Origin: Valencia hispanica
Taxonomy: Eukaryota > Chordata > Actinopteri > Cyprinodontiformes > Valenciidae
Direction: 5' to 3'
DNA: 64,000 bases
Assembly (NCBI GenBank): GCA_963556495.2
Contig: OY747702.1
Span: 3,780,501-3,844,500 of the forward strand
The translations under genes and the position numbers were made by a program. A model generated the notes under the pieces. It was not told the origin of the DNA and made no database searches. It worked only from the letters and a program-made list of their open reading frames with translations. Every line of letters begins with the position of its first letter. Within the stretch, counting starts at the first letter, position 1. This document shows, one piece after another, positions 33,079 through 44,705 of this stretch.

Positions 33079-33341
33079 CAGAAGGGACTCACATTCCCTC
33101 CCACCTCTGGTTTTGCACACAGCAACATCATATCAACAACATAAATATAATTTTTGAGACCTGTCCTGTATGACCTGAAAAATACTGAACAGAAGAGTTA
33201 ACAGAAGCAAAACTGCAGACGACAAACAGATCCAAACAAGAGAACAGAGCATCTTATGAACTCGATGCGCAACAAGAGAACAGAGCATCACATGATGATG
33301 TCGTGAACTTTTCATGAAAAGCGTTAAATATTTTTAAAGAC

Positions 33342-36300
33342 CTCTTTGTTTGGTGGCGAGGTGTGCCATTTTTCACCACCAAACTGAGCAAATATTCTCT
33401 GCCTCTCAACAAGAGCTCTACTCTCTCTGTCCAATTCAAAGCACCCAGAAGAGCTTTCAATCCTTTTGCACGCGGATTGCGACTGTTCAGGACGTCAAAC
33501 AACCTGTCAATCATCTAAAAAAAGCATGTCTCAATTAACTAATATATCAACCCAACAGTGGTATTGTATCAGGGAGATCAAATTCTTATTTAAATTCAAT
33601 ATATACAACAGGTAAGCATGTAAGTACACAGCTCTGCCCAAATTTCTCTCTACAGGTAAGTCTAAACAGAGTTGGGTTTCATGCAGTACATGCAATGTTA
33701 TATAATAATGTCTGCATTGCTTTACCTCAATGAATTCCACCGTTGCTTCGCAGTTTTTAAACTGTGAATAACCAATATCCCTCAGTGTGCGCAGAGCTAC
33801 TGCAACAGAGTGACTCAGGGTTTGGGCACCCAGGGACACCTTCATTTTCTGGCCATCAAAGTGGACATGCTTGTTTGTTATCTTGTTGGCCACATGCAGG
33901 CCATCTTTTTTTTGGACACTGTTTAGTTCAACAATGTATGACCAGCAGATTTCTCCAGTGCCGCTGGTTATCGGGCTAAAAGCCTTCAACATGTTGCGTG
34001 CCGGTTTCAACATGTGACAAGCGTCCATCAACACAAACACCCTTTCAGCAGTCACTGGATGTTCAAAGAAAGTTTTTAATGGCTTGTGAGGGTTTCCCTT
34101 TAGCTGACAGCCGAGCTGGTTGCACATGCTGACATTGGAGGCATGCCCATCCATCGTCATGCAGAGCACTCTTATGCCACGTCCATGCAATTCCTCCAGA
34201 GCATGGACAACCAGGACCTTCTGTGTGTCTTGCGACAGAGACTTTGTGAGGTAGTAGCCAACTGGAGCTTTCCAGTGACCCTACAAGCCAACCACCATCA
34301 AAACAAGCACATCTGTGGCTACATCAGTCTTATCCATGCCATCCCCCATATCCAGACATTTTTTGGATAAAGGGATTGTACTGAACATGTTTTTTGATGG
34401 ACATAGCGTCCAACATGAGGGTCACAGAGCCATATTTAGCAAGGTCTTCTTCACGTCTTCTCTGTAACATGTCCAGCATCATTGTGTTGAGCCCAGGCTT
34501 GGCATCCACTGACTGCATCCACCTTTCCAAAAAGAAAACAGATAGCTTTTTAACCCCTAAGATCCCTATTTTGGGCACTTTTTTCTTCATCTTTTTCAGT
34601 TACCAGTTTTGCTACTAAGAATGTTCTTGTTTCCAAGACTTTTAAAAATAGCGAATATAGCACATAGAAGCTCAAAAGTTGTACATTAGTTTCCTGCTTG
34701 TTATACGACAAATTAATGTAGGGCTGAAGTGTTTTAAGTATTTTAACCAGTATGTTAAAAAAGGAATCAAAAAACATGCACTACACCTTTGCAATGTATG
34801 TGGATGTGGCAGGGGAAGATGCAGAGAATCCCTAAGGTAACTGTATGCTTTCGGACCATGGAGGTGCAATGTGAGGTCAAACTCTCTCTGGTCCTTGGTG
34901 TATTCATGACCCTGCTTTGAAAACAGGTCTATCTGAAGATCTGAAATTCAGTTAACACAAACTAGTTAGTAAGTTGCCTTGAAATAATATATTTATAAAG
35001 TCTGACAAAGAGTGTAAACAAAATAAAAGTCAAAGCTGTATTATGAACTCATCTTACCTAAGTAGAAGTCCAGTCTTTCTTTGAACTCTTCATTTATAAG
35101 GATCTTGTTCTTCAGATCCTCTAGAAGACTTGTAACTGTTTTCTTTGCTCTCCGTTCTCGGGCCTTTGCATTCAGCTTCTTCCGCTCTAGACTATCCACT
35201 CTAGCCAAAGCTTCATTGAGTCAGTTGGAGAGTTGGGCAATGCATAGGAGTGGTCCTAGCAGGTGGAAGGATGAAACTGTTTTCAATGATATTTATATCA
35301 TACCATTCATAGTTATTTGGTCCACAGCAATGCATATGTGCAGGCACACTTTATTAATTTCATACCTGTAATATCACTGCCAGCACCTTGAAAATGAGAA
35401 AAAGAGAAAGGGTGTGTGTATATGAGTGTCGGTGAATGTATGTATTCATGTTTGTATTTATTTATCTATAACTTGTAAAAAGTGTATATGTGAGTATATC
35501 TGAAAAGAGTTGCAGAAAGCAAGAGATATATTTTAACATAACCAGAGTGATGCTCACAGCTGTATGTGATATATCAAATACATATACAATTAGACACATG
35601 TTTTTTTTATAAACCAGACCTACACCTACAGCTTAATAAGGGAGACCCAAGCTTTGTTTTTCTAATTTAATTTTCTATCTGTTGAGCTTGTTGTTGCAGT
35701 TTGAGGTCAAGTGAGTATAGAGTAAATACTATGCATTGTCGCTGGAAGTACTTTTTACTATGTTCTAGTATATTTATGAAAATTATTTACTGTAAGTGTT
35801 GATAATATATTGAAAAAGGCTGACTTAGAAAAGTGTTTCTTCTGCTTAAAATTTGTTATTTTTGTAAAATTATTTATTTGTATCATGTTTTCATTTTGGT
35901 GTTTAAAATACCAGAATTTGCCCATAGTGCTGTAGTTTGGACTTTCTGATTACATAATGTTTTTGTTTTTTAATCAGATGTTACTCATTACTCAAGTAGC
36001 CTTTTTACCAAATCCTTTTATTTTTATTCTTAATCGAGTAATTTTTGGGATGCCTGCTTTTTACTTTTACTTGTGTAAAAATATGTTGCAGTAGTGCTAC
36101 TCTTACTTGAGTACAATTTCTGGGCACTCTACCCACCTCTGGTAATACATATCAACAATTCCTAAACACGCAGAAAGGACAGATGGTAAAAACATGTTTA
36201 GGAAAGCGTGATAATAACTTTGTTTTTTTATATGAATCATAAACCTCTCTGTTAGCATGTAGAGTAAAAATACACCTACTCTTTGAAGATGAGATGGGAA

Positions 36301-36694
36301 GTTGAAGACAGATGGGGTTGCATCATCTCAAAGCCTGACAATCTGACCCGTCCTATCAAAGTCCTCTGCCTTGAAATGCTCACTGCAAAGCTTGGAGAAC
36401 TCCGTTGCAACAAAACCCTGCCTTCTTGTTGCAACTTCCCATTGCCTGCATAACTCTGTTACAAGGAAACCTTCAAAATGTGAAGGGAAACAACAACAAA
36501 ACAGCAAGAGATAAAGAGAGAGAAAGTAACGTTAGCATTTCTTTATTAGCCAAATAACGTTAGATACGATTACAAAAATGCATGAATTAAACAAAAAATA
36601 TTGTTTAATCTTACTTGTGAAAGGTAATTCCTTGTGATCTGCTTTCAATAGTGCGCCTGTTGTAGCATCCGTAAGTTGCACAAAAAACGGGCAT
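33342..36694 (-). pseudogene. P-element/THAP9-like transposase gene with introns, broken
   Basis: At least six exons can be read on the minus strand. E1 36694-36615 opens a THAP domain (MPVFCATYGCYNRR). E2 begins at 36470 and completes it (LCRQWEVATRRQGF, KLCSEHFKAEDFDRTGQ) to about 36275. E3 is 35255-35058, a basic coiled coil (ERRAKKTVTSLLEDLKNK) ending at a GTAAGA donor. E4 is 34940-34787 (QGHEYTKDQREF, HLHGPKAYSYL). E5 is 34522-33726, the RNase H-like catalytic core (VTLMLDAMSIKKHVQYN; LCMTMDGHASN; MDACHMLKPARN). E6 is 33514-33342 (DRLFDVLNSRNPRAKG). Exon phases join correctly at each GT/AG pair I tested (E3-E4, E4-E5, E5-E6). Breaks: a base shift in E2, one in E3, one in E5 near 34355, and a TAG at 34283-34281. 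The C-terminus after E6 is missing. Confidence 0.88.
35970..36140. repeat. hAT-like element end inside the P-like gene intron
   Basis: The stretch contains TACTTTTACTTGTGTAAAAA and CTCTTACTTGAGTACAATTT and ends CCCACCTCTG at 36140. The complement begins CAGAGGTGGG, the start shared by Tol2-like hAT elements and their short derivatives in fish. The opposite terminus was not found, so this is a partial copy. It lies in the large intron between THAP exon 2 and exon 3. Confidence 0.55.
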
Positions 36695-36756
36695 AGTTGC
36701 TAAATTTCAGTTGACTTCAGTTGGGTATGGAACTAGCAGAGAGGGAGGAGACCCAT

Positions 36757-36769
36757 CCAATATGGCGGC
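36757..36769 (-). promoter_or_regulatory. YY1-like site upstream of the P-like gene
   Basis: On the minus strand the bases read GCCGCCATATTGG, matching the YY1 consensus CCGCCATNTT, 63 bp upstream of the exon-1 ATG. This is the usual position of such sites in TATA-less promoters. Function is inferred. Confidence 0.45.
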
Positions 36770-36829
36770 GAAGCTGGATCACTCTCCAATGCGTAAGGAG
36801 GCATCTACGTATATAATGTCTATGGAGAG

Positions 36830-37829
36830 ACATGCCATTAAAGGAGCATTGCTCTATTTTACTGTTATTTAACTATGGAGTAGATTTAGTTGTGTAAAGA
36901 GATGTTATTTTGTTAAAATGATGGATATATCCAGGTTAAACTGGTTAAATGTAAAAATACATTTCATATGCTGAATAAAAAGTAAAATGGGTAAAAACTG
37001 TTTTCTGTCCTGTTTAAAGGGATAATATGAGGAATTTTGTGAATGTGACTGAATCTAAGATATTTCTACTACAGTTACTTTGTGATACCTGAAGTATTGA
37101 ATATGAAGTATTGTATAGGAAATCTGTGTTCTTAGTTATGTTGAGAAGAATAAATCTTCGTCTTGAATGCTGAAAGAAGCTCAACGTGTGTGTCTCGTGT
37201 TTCTGTGTCACAGTATCACACGTTGAGAGGACAACAATTAAATTACCCTCAGCCATCCCTGGTTGACCGGTAACAGTTTTCACCGGTCCAGTGTATTTTT
37301 CCACAGCCGTATGAAAAGAGTTGACAGTGTGTGACTCAGTGAAACCGGAATGAATTGTTGGCAGGACACAATTGATGAACAAGATTGCGCTGGATGAGGT
37401 TGTATGATGTGATGACGTCACCGTTTGGCCCTCCGAGCAGTAAACAAACAAACAAGTCTTCCACATCCGTTGGAAAACTTGAATGCTTGGGACAGCCTGC
37501 GTGACGTGACGTCACTCTGTTGACACGGCGAGGAATCTCTTTTTTTAACTTGATCGCCAAAGACTTTCTCCGTCTTCTGAGGACTTGACATTAACAATGA
37601 GGGATTAACAGCTTCGTTGCTGGATTGATCAGCCTAGTTATTCAGACAATATGCCACAATATGCTGCGGATTCTCCACGCTTCTTGCCACGGTGCTTCTT
37701 GCGGGTGAATGAGGAAATGGATGGAGGCATGAGGGGCGTTTTTGAAAGGTAAGGCAGAGCGGTGTGCACAGGTGCTAAGTGGTGATAATCAGGGTGGAGG
37801 CAGGAAATGTTTTTTTTGTTTGACCATGT
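36830..37829. other. Noncoding stretch with two perfect CRE palindromes
   Basis: No gene is recognised. Two perfect TGACGTCA sites occur at 37413-37420 and 37507-37514, in a somewhat more GC-rich block (37330-37600). Overlapping open frames on the minus strand (37014-37560) show no family motifs. The block could be an old promoter or LTR, but no ends or duplication were found. Confidence 0.4.
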
Positions 37830-38253
37830 GGTATGGTGCAACCACAGGTTGTCACAGTGTTACATGCACTGTAGAAATCAACGAACATGATCATTGCAGT
37901 GCCGCCTGCTTTGTCCATATGACAGTGGGTTGGTTGAAGCAGGTGGTTAATAGCATCTCCAACTCCAAGACAGTAAGCAAACTCAGGAGGTCCTGACGTG
38001 TTCTTGTTTGCTTACTCAGGTGGGCAAACAGGAGTCTCTCCAGTACCTTCATGATGTAGGATGTTAGGGGAAAAGGTCTGTAGTTGTTGATGACTGATGG
38101 GTGAGTTTTCTTTGGTACTGGAACACGGCAGGATGTCTTCCGCAACACTGGTACCTTCTTCTGGGTCAGGACAGGGTTGAAGAGGATCTCTGTTTGGCTG
38201 GGGACAGTAGAGGAGGATACTAAGCTAGTTCCTGAACTGTACCTATTAAACAA
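37830..38253 (-). pseudogene. Rex1/CR1-like LINE reverse-transcriptase fragment
   Basis: On the minus strand the sequence reads CRVPVPKKTHPSVINNYRPF, SYIMKVLERLLFAHLSKQT and, after a frame change, VEDAI-like sequence and MFVDFYSACNTV. This is the RT segment from motif 1 to the first catalytic Asp of the family at 52562-53985 (SVINDYRPVALTSHIMKVL). It is a 420-bp fragment without either element end. Confidence 0.82.
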
Positions 38254-38384
38254 TGTCTTCAGTTCATTGGCTCAGTCCAGGCTCTATCCAGGCTTCTATC
38301 TATCCAACCCAGCAGATTGCATCGCATCATTTCTTGCAGCATTCACTCCTCCTGGAAGAACGTGTAGTGACAGTTGACAGATGA

Positions 38385-38560
38385 CTTCACAGCAATCCCA
38401 CATACTGAGTATGCTGAACTGTACTGAACATGCAGTGACTGTGGACAGCTAAAACTCCCCTTTAACAGCAAAACCCTCCATCAGAACTGGATCCTGGCTC
38501 AGTACGAGCGGCCATTTCCACAACCGACCGGGGGTTCGAAGAGATAGAGCAGATACACAA
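38385..38560 (-). repeat. L2 3'-UTR fragment (minus)
   Basis: CAATCCCACATACTGAG, AAAACTCCCCTTTAACAGC and CGAGCGGCCAT match the 3'-UTR module of the minus-strand L2-like copy at about 12175-12310. It is diverged, and no RT is attached. Confidence 0.7.
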
Positions 38561-39325
38561 AAATATGTGTAATACCAGCTTGCTCCTATGAACTCAGCTC
38601 TGATTTTAACAGTAACTCACATATTCAACTTGGACCTTGCTATACCTCAGTCATACCTGTCAATATCAGCAAAGAGCAGACTAAAAGTCATAAACCCAAC
38701 AAATGCAACCCAAATAATTTCAGTTACCAAAAGATTTTCTTGAAGAGCCTATCATACTGTGCTCTCTTTATCCTCATCTTCTTCAGGGTTACAGAGGTGC
38801 AGAGACCACAAGATGGCTTCAAAATAATCCTGTGTCACCTTGTCAACAGCAAACAGGAAATTATAAGGCCATATCTTTCTTCATTCATTTCGTTGGTTGG
38901 GCACACTCGCAAGAATAGCAAAAACTATGATAGTCACAAAAGATGTAAAAATCACTCGCTGTCAGTACTCTTCAAAGTAACTTCTTTCCAGCATGAAATC
39001 TTCTGACAGCATTGACTTGTCAACAAGAGAACAACAGTTGGACTGAAAAGGAACTGGAACAGAAAAAGCGGAGAGCATGAAGCTGTGGTGTCAAAAGTGA
39101 GCCTAGGTGTCCTGGTTGGTGTGTGAGTGGTTCTGACTTTCTGTCTTCCCGCTCTGTGTTGTGCCATTTTTTGTCTTGCACTGTAAATCACCCCAACCAT
39201 GCTCTGGGTGATTGGGATTTATGGACAGATTTATTGGGGTTCTCCTTTTCTTTGGGTCAGCATCTCTTCAGATCCAAAAATATCTGGATGTGGCTGTGCA
39301 GGAGGAGCAGATGAAGGTGGCCCTG
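38561..39325. other. Noncoding stretch
   Basis: No recognisable gene or element before the CA/TA microsatellite. Confidence 0.5.
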
Positions 39326-39346
39326 ACAAACACACACACACACACA

Positions 39347-39439
<93 letters not shown>
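39326..39439. repeat. (CA)n-(TA)n microsatellite
   Basis: A short (CA)n tract (39328-39347) grades into an almost pure (TA)n of about 90 bp. The run touches the truncated end of the L1 fragment at 39440. Confidence 0.95.
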
Positions 39440-39443
<4 letters not shown>

Positions 39444-39549
39444 TGCCCATGCCCCAAGACCCTATATGAGTGGTAAAGTGATGGAGCGGGTGGACAGAGG
39501 TGTCCAGGGATGGGGAGGGAAGGACTGGGAGACAAAATGTCTTGACTGA

Positions 39550-39594
39550 CCCCCACTGACCCCAATGGGCGGTGCCCATTGGGGTCAGTGGGGG
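39550..39594. repeat. Perfect palindrome, 21-bp arms, 3-base loop
   Basis: Bases 39550-39570 are the exact inverted complement of 39574-39594, with GGT between. The right arm corresponds to 3'-UTR sequence present in L1 copy A near 9214-9236; the left arm is an inverted duplicate replacing about 150 bp of UTR. Confidence 0.9.
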
Positions 39595-40186
39595 AACTAA
39601 ACCCACCCTGACATTCGCTCTTCTCTCAAAACACAAAAGACACTAGACACCCAGGTTGAGTTCGGACTGATCCGGCCCAGATCCGGCCCAGAAATGCCAC
39701 CCAGCTGCCGTGACCAGCAGCCAGGTACCCCAACCAGCAAACAAGGCGAGACGCCATACAGGGACCAGCGATGACAATCGGGCCAGAGAAAAAGAGAGAG
39801 GCGGCTGCACATGCCGGCCGCCGGCCGGCCCCGACCCCCACAGGCAACAGAGACCCCACGCCGGCCGACCCCCAGCCAGGACCACAGCTAGGGGGCGCGG
39901 CGCCCCAGAGCCCCGAATCCCCAGGCCCACCCCAGACCCTACCCAGGCGCAGCACGGCCACCAGGCCAGTAGCCCATGTCCGCCAGTGCAACCCCCCCAA
40001 GGCACCGTATGCAGCCATCAGGAGTTACCACCCAAAGCCCAACCCCAGGCCGGCCACGACGTCCAGCGCCCCATCCGCCCAGTGATCCCACCCCCTGGGG
40101 TCCTCCCCAGACGCCTCCAACCCCAAAAGCCCCACATCAGCAACAGTATCCCAAACGACAAAACCAAGTGCCCCCCACCCCCACTA

Positions 40187-40900
40187 GGTGATGGAGCCGA
40201 TCATAGGAGCCCAGAGAGATTGATCAGATATGGAGTCAGAGACCGTCTCAAGACCAATATGGTCCAACAAGAGATTTCTATACTGATTAATATTAAGAGC
40301 TTTTTTATTTTTCCAGTTCAGGAGGATAGTTTTCTTAGCGATGCATAAGTTAATGTGAACCTTTAGAACTGACTTTCTGTCCATGGTGACATCATTTAAA
40401 TTTCCTAACAGGCAAACTGAGTGGGATGTTACATTTCAGACACTTTGATAAGTCCTCACATATCTGGCACCAAAATTTCTTAACAGGTGGACAGAACCAA
40501 AGCGCATGAACATAAGTATCTGGTATATTGCTTGTGCATTGTAAGCAGGTATTAGATGATGTAAAACCCATCCTAAACATTCGTTGACCTGTATGGTGTA
40601 CTCTATGAAGGATTTTGTATGGTATTAATTGCAAATGAGGATTTTTTGTTATTTTAAAGGTTCTTAAACATATCTGAGACCAGACATTTTGGTAAAAGCT
40701 GGCTGATAAATACACCTCCCATTTTGAAATAGGAATGGCTATTGATTAATCTAATGTAGATAAAGTTTTGTATATTTTAGACAGCAATTTGGGGGGGTTG
40801 AGATTAAGAAAATCTAAAACTCTTGCTGGAATTTGTAATTCAGCTGTATTGAGCCTACATTTACCTTTAATAATAGATTTTATTTGTTGATATTCTAAGA
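40187..40900 (-). pseudogene. L1 ORF2 C-terminus in copy B
   Basis: The C-terminal region downstream of RT is readable in frames 40715-40392 (HLQLIPYKILHRVHHTGQRM; SNIPDTYVHALWFCPPVKKF) and 40384-40184 (KTILLNWKNKKALNIN; DQSLWAPMIGSIT, stop). A shift near 40390 separates the two. It keeps TYVHALWFCP, whose His and Cys belong to the C-terminal CCHC-like motif. Confidence 0.88.
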
Positions 40901-40915
40901 ATTTGTTTTTATCAT

Positions 40916-41060
<145 letters not shown>

Positions 41061-41289
41061 ACAAAATCACTAACTCGAGAATTACAACATTGACTGTAGA
41101 CCTTTCAGATGGTAGAATGTTATAATCCGGGATACTGGTATCTCAATCTGGATACAATAAGTGCTCCGCGTCTGAGGAAGAGCTGACAGGAAACCGAGAT
41201 TGAAATACTTCTTGTTTTTGCCCATCATTGTTCTCAAAAGATATAAAAGATGACAGAAAACGAGCCAAAGAAACCCAAAAATAATTTTC

Positions 41290-43348
41290 CAGGTTCACTG
41301 TGAGAGCTACAAAGAGATTGAAAGGATATCAGTTAACTTTAAAAGAAGCTAGGGAATTGTTCTTTTCTAAAATAATTAACCGAAAAATTAATAATGCACA
41401 GACTCTGTTTACAACAGTAGAAAGACTAACTAATGCTCCAGTGACAGTAGCCCCTGAACTAAATTCTACCAGGGCCTGCAAATAATTTGCCAACTTTTTT
41501 ACTGAAAAGATTCTAGCTGGTCTGTAACGCAACATCAAACCCACTACCAATGTTGAACCCAAATAACACCAATGAAGAAAAAATGTCAGAATTTCATGAA
41601 TTAAACCAAAAAAAACTACAAGAAATCATTAACCAATTAAGGTCCTCCTCCTGCTGTCTTGATATCCTACCCACAGCTTTCCTTAAGAAAGTTTTCCCTG
41701 TCATTGTGTCTGATCTGATTCAAATAGTGTACTCATCCCTCCTGTCAGGTGTCTTCCCCCAGGCTTTAAAAACAGCAGTAATTAAACCACTGCTAAAAAA
41801 GAATATTCTGGACAACACGTTAATACAGAACTACAGGCCAATTTCTAATCTTTCATTCGTCAGTAAAATTATTGAAAAAGCTGTGTTTCAGCAGGTAAAT
41901 AGCTTCATAACAACGACCAACCGCTTTGATGTTTTTCAGTCTGGTTTCCGTGCTCACCACAGCACCAAGACTGCCCTTGTCAAAGTTTTCAATGACATCC
42001 ACATAAATACAGACTGTGTTAGAACTACAGTGCTGATTCTGTTGGATCTCAGTGCAGCACCTGACACTGTTGATCATGATATATTACGAGAACGACTGGA
42101 AAGCTGGGTCAGACTCTCTGGTACAGTACTTGGCTGGTTCGAGTCTTACCTAAAGAACAGGGACTTCTATGTTTCAATAGGAAACTTTTCATCAGAACAA
42201 ACAGAAATCACAGGGCTCCATCCTGGGGCCCCTCTTATTTAATATCTACATGCTCCCACTAGCCCAGATTATAACAACCAATAAGATTAGCTACCATAAC
42301 TATGCAGATGATACTGAGCTCTACATTTTGATTTCGCCAGGTGACTTTGAACCCATCCAAACGCTAAGTACATGCATCAAGCAAATCAATGGATGGATGT
42401 TTCATAACTTCCTCCTATTAAACAGAAACAAAACAGAAGTAATTACTTTTGAACCTAAAGAGGAAAGATCAATAGTCAGCACACAGCTCCAGTTAATACA
42501 GATCGAAACTACTGATCAGGTCAGAAATCGAGGTATAGTTATGGACTCAGATCTGAACCTCCAGGGTCACATAAAGGCAATAACAAGGTCAGCCTTCAAT
42601 CACCTGAAGAACATTTCTAGAATTAAAAGACTAATGTCGCCACAGGACCTCGACAAACTCATCCATGCGTTTATCTTTAGTCGGATTGATTACTGCTACA
42701 GCATCTTCACAGGTCTGCCTAAAAAGTCAATTAGACAGCAGCAGCTGATCCAGAACGCTGCTGCTTGTTTCCTCACTAGAACCAGGAATGTAGAGCACAT
42801 CACCCCAATTCTAAAGTCCTTACACTGGCTCCCTGCAGCTCAGAGAATAGACTTCAAAATACTTCTACTAGTTTATAAATCATTGAACGGGTTAGCAACA
42901 AAATATGTCGAAGATCTACTGTTACTATACCAACCCCCCAGACCACTCAGGTCCTCTAATTCCAGTCTACTCAATATCCCTAGAATCAGAACCAAACATG
43001 GAGAAGCAGCTTTCAGTTGCTATGCTCCTCTGATTTGGAACAAACTTACAGAAAACTGCAAAGCTGCTGAAACACTGAGTTCTTTTAAATCAACAAAAAA
43101 CGTATCTATTTAGAGTTGCCTTTGAGTAATGCTTGTATCATGTTTTGTGTGTTCTTGTTTTACTGCTGTTTTTACATTACATGCTTTGTAATGCTTTGAT
43201 GTATCTGTGTGTGCTTCATGCTTTATTGCTGTTTGTACTTTATATGCTTTGTCTGTGTTTTACTGCTATTTTTATTTTACCACTTAATCATGTAAAGCAC
43301 CTTGAATTACCTTATTGTTGAAAGTGTGCTATACAAATAAAATTGCAT
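41290..43348 (+). mobile_element. L2-clade LINE, second family, 5'-truncated (copy C)
   Basis: This plus-strand copy starts in the linker before RT and ends with AAAGCACCTTGAATTACC and AAATAAAATTGCATTGCCTT at 43348, an L2-like 3' end. It differs clearly from the B/D family in sequence and tail. It abuts the 3' remains of the minus-strand LINE at 43360. Confidence 0.88.
41300..43113 (+). pseudogene. L2-type reverse transcriptase (copy C), three frames
   Basis: 41300-41485 is the linker (LKEARELFFSKIINRKINNA). 41550-42242 holds RT motifs NYRPISNLSFVSKIIEK, FQSGFRAHHSTKTAL and LDLSAAPDTVDHDIL. A small deletion near 42213 removes the codons for the G-V-P of the GVPQGS box and shifts the frame. 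42250-43113 continues with [12 protein letters not shown] (catalytic Asp pair intact), [13 protein letters not shown] and [20 protein letters not shown], ending at 43113. A stop near 41483 separates the first two blocks. Confidence 0.9.
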
Positions 43349-43917
43349 TGCCTTGCCTTCTTTGTTTTAGTGAAGGTCACAAGCGCAAGGCATAAAGTTC
43401 TCAGAGGTGAGTCCTGAAGACGGCGTTTGCGATTAAATGCCAAGCACTGTGAAATACTGTATCCAGAGAACAGAGAACTGTTAAAGCTCCATTCATTTAG
43501 ATAATGTCTCTGTAGTCCAACACACTCAGAAAACATGTTTGCACAAGCTTTTTCCTCAAATTCGACTTTAGACAGGATTTGTGTCGATATGAATATCCAA
43601 GGAGAACTTTGAGCTTTTTCAACAAATGTTCCACCTGAGATGAAACAGACCATTTGTCATCAATCCATATCCCCAAGTATTTGTAAGCATGCACTTTCTC
43701 TATTTTTTTCCCTTATAAGGTCCTAATGCTTTCATGCTCTATGTTTAAATAACAAACTTTTGAGATAATAAAATTTGCCTTCTTTGGATTTAGGAGTAAT
43801 TGCAAATGGCAAAGTGACATCTGAAGCTGGTGGAAAGCACCCTGAAGCTCAACATGAGCCTAGTCAATGGAGGGTGCAATACCATAAATTATTGTAAAAA
43901 TAAAATCATTGGCATCC

Positions 43918-44592
43918 TCCCAAACATGATTACTTCTTCCTCAGTAAATGAGGCAGTGTCGGAAAGAACTGTAGAACCTCAGTTGTGCTTAGGCTGTTTT
44001 GATTCAGTCGAACTTTTGGAATTATCAAAAATATTAGCTTCATCTAAACCTTCAACTTGTATGTTGGACCCAATTCCAACCAACTTATTTAAAGAAGTGT
44101 TCCATTTGGTTCCTGGCCCCATTTTGGATATGATGAATCTATCCTTAGTAAACGGATACGTACCACAGGAATTTAAAATAGCTGTAATTAAACCTTTACT
44201 CAAGAAACCTTCCCTTGATCAAGATGACTTTGTGAATTACAGACCTATATCTAACCTTCCTTTCTTATCCAAAGTCCTTGAGAAAATTGTTACTAATCAA
44301 GTCTGTGAGCATCTAAACAGTAACGAGCTGTTTGAAGAGTTTCAGTCAGGTTTTAGAGCTCATCATAGCACTGAAACAGCACTGGTGAAGGTTACTAATG
44401 ATATTCTCATGGCCTCAGATAATGGACTTGTGTCTGTTCTGGTTTTGTTAGATCTCAGTGCTGCTTTTGACACAGTCGATCATAATATTCTGTTAGAAAG
44501 GCTTGAACATGTTGCAGGGATCAAAGGAACAGCACTAGGCTGGTTTAAATCATATTTGTCTGATAGATTCCATCTAAATGATCCATCTAAAT
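43918..44592 (+). pseudogene. L2-like RT, N-terminal part of copy D
   Basis: The frame runs from the L2 junction through TNLFKEVFHLVPGPILD, NYRPISNLPFLSKVLEK, GFRAHHSTETALVKV and LDLSAAFDTVDHNILL. Near 44566 a 13-bp stretch (CCATCTAAATGAT) is duplicated, which shifts the frame and gives the stop at 44590-44592. An apparent longer frame from 43830 is chimeric: its first 29 codons are antisense sequence of the outer LINE. Confidence 0.9.
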
Positions 44593-44705
44593 GATAAATC
44601 TTCACTCTCAAGGGTTACTTGTGGAGTTCCACAGGGTTCTGTGCTTGGACCAATTCTGTTCACCATTTATATGCTCCCAATTGGTAGAATCATTAGATAG
44701 CATGG

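Larger units (their letters stand above)
39440..40915 (-). mobile_element. L1 3' fragment (copy B): ORF2 end plus part of 3' UTR
   Basis: The minus strand from 40915 to 39440 is collinear with copy A from about 7960 to 9352. It holds the last 200 or so ORF2 codons, the stop, and the first part of the G-rich 3' UTR, with the UTR shortened by about 150 bp around 39548-39594. Both ends stop at long AT microsatellites, and no tail or target duplication is present, so the fragment was probably cut out of a longer copy by rearrangement at the repeats. Confidence 0.9.

Noticed and set aside
37014..37560. A 150-codon and a 74-codon minus-strand frame
   Set aside because: No motifs, no homologous copy in the window, and overlapping phases; treated as chance.
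39199..39636. Frames containing long IYIY or similar dipeptide runs
   Set aside because: They translate the (TA)n microsatellite and its flanks.
43830..43917. Apparent N-terminal extension of the L2 copy D frame
   Set aside because: It is antisense sequence of the outer minus-strand LINE, which encodes YKYLG-family RT on the other strand; the fusion is an insertion junction.
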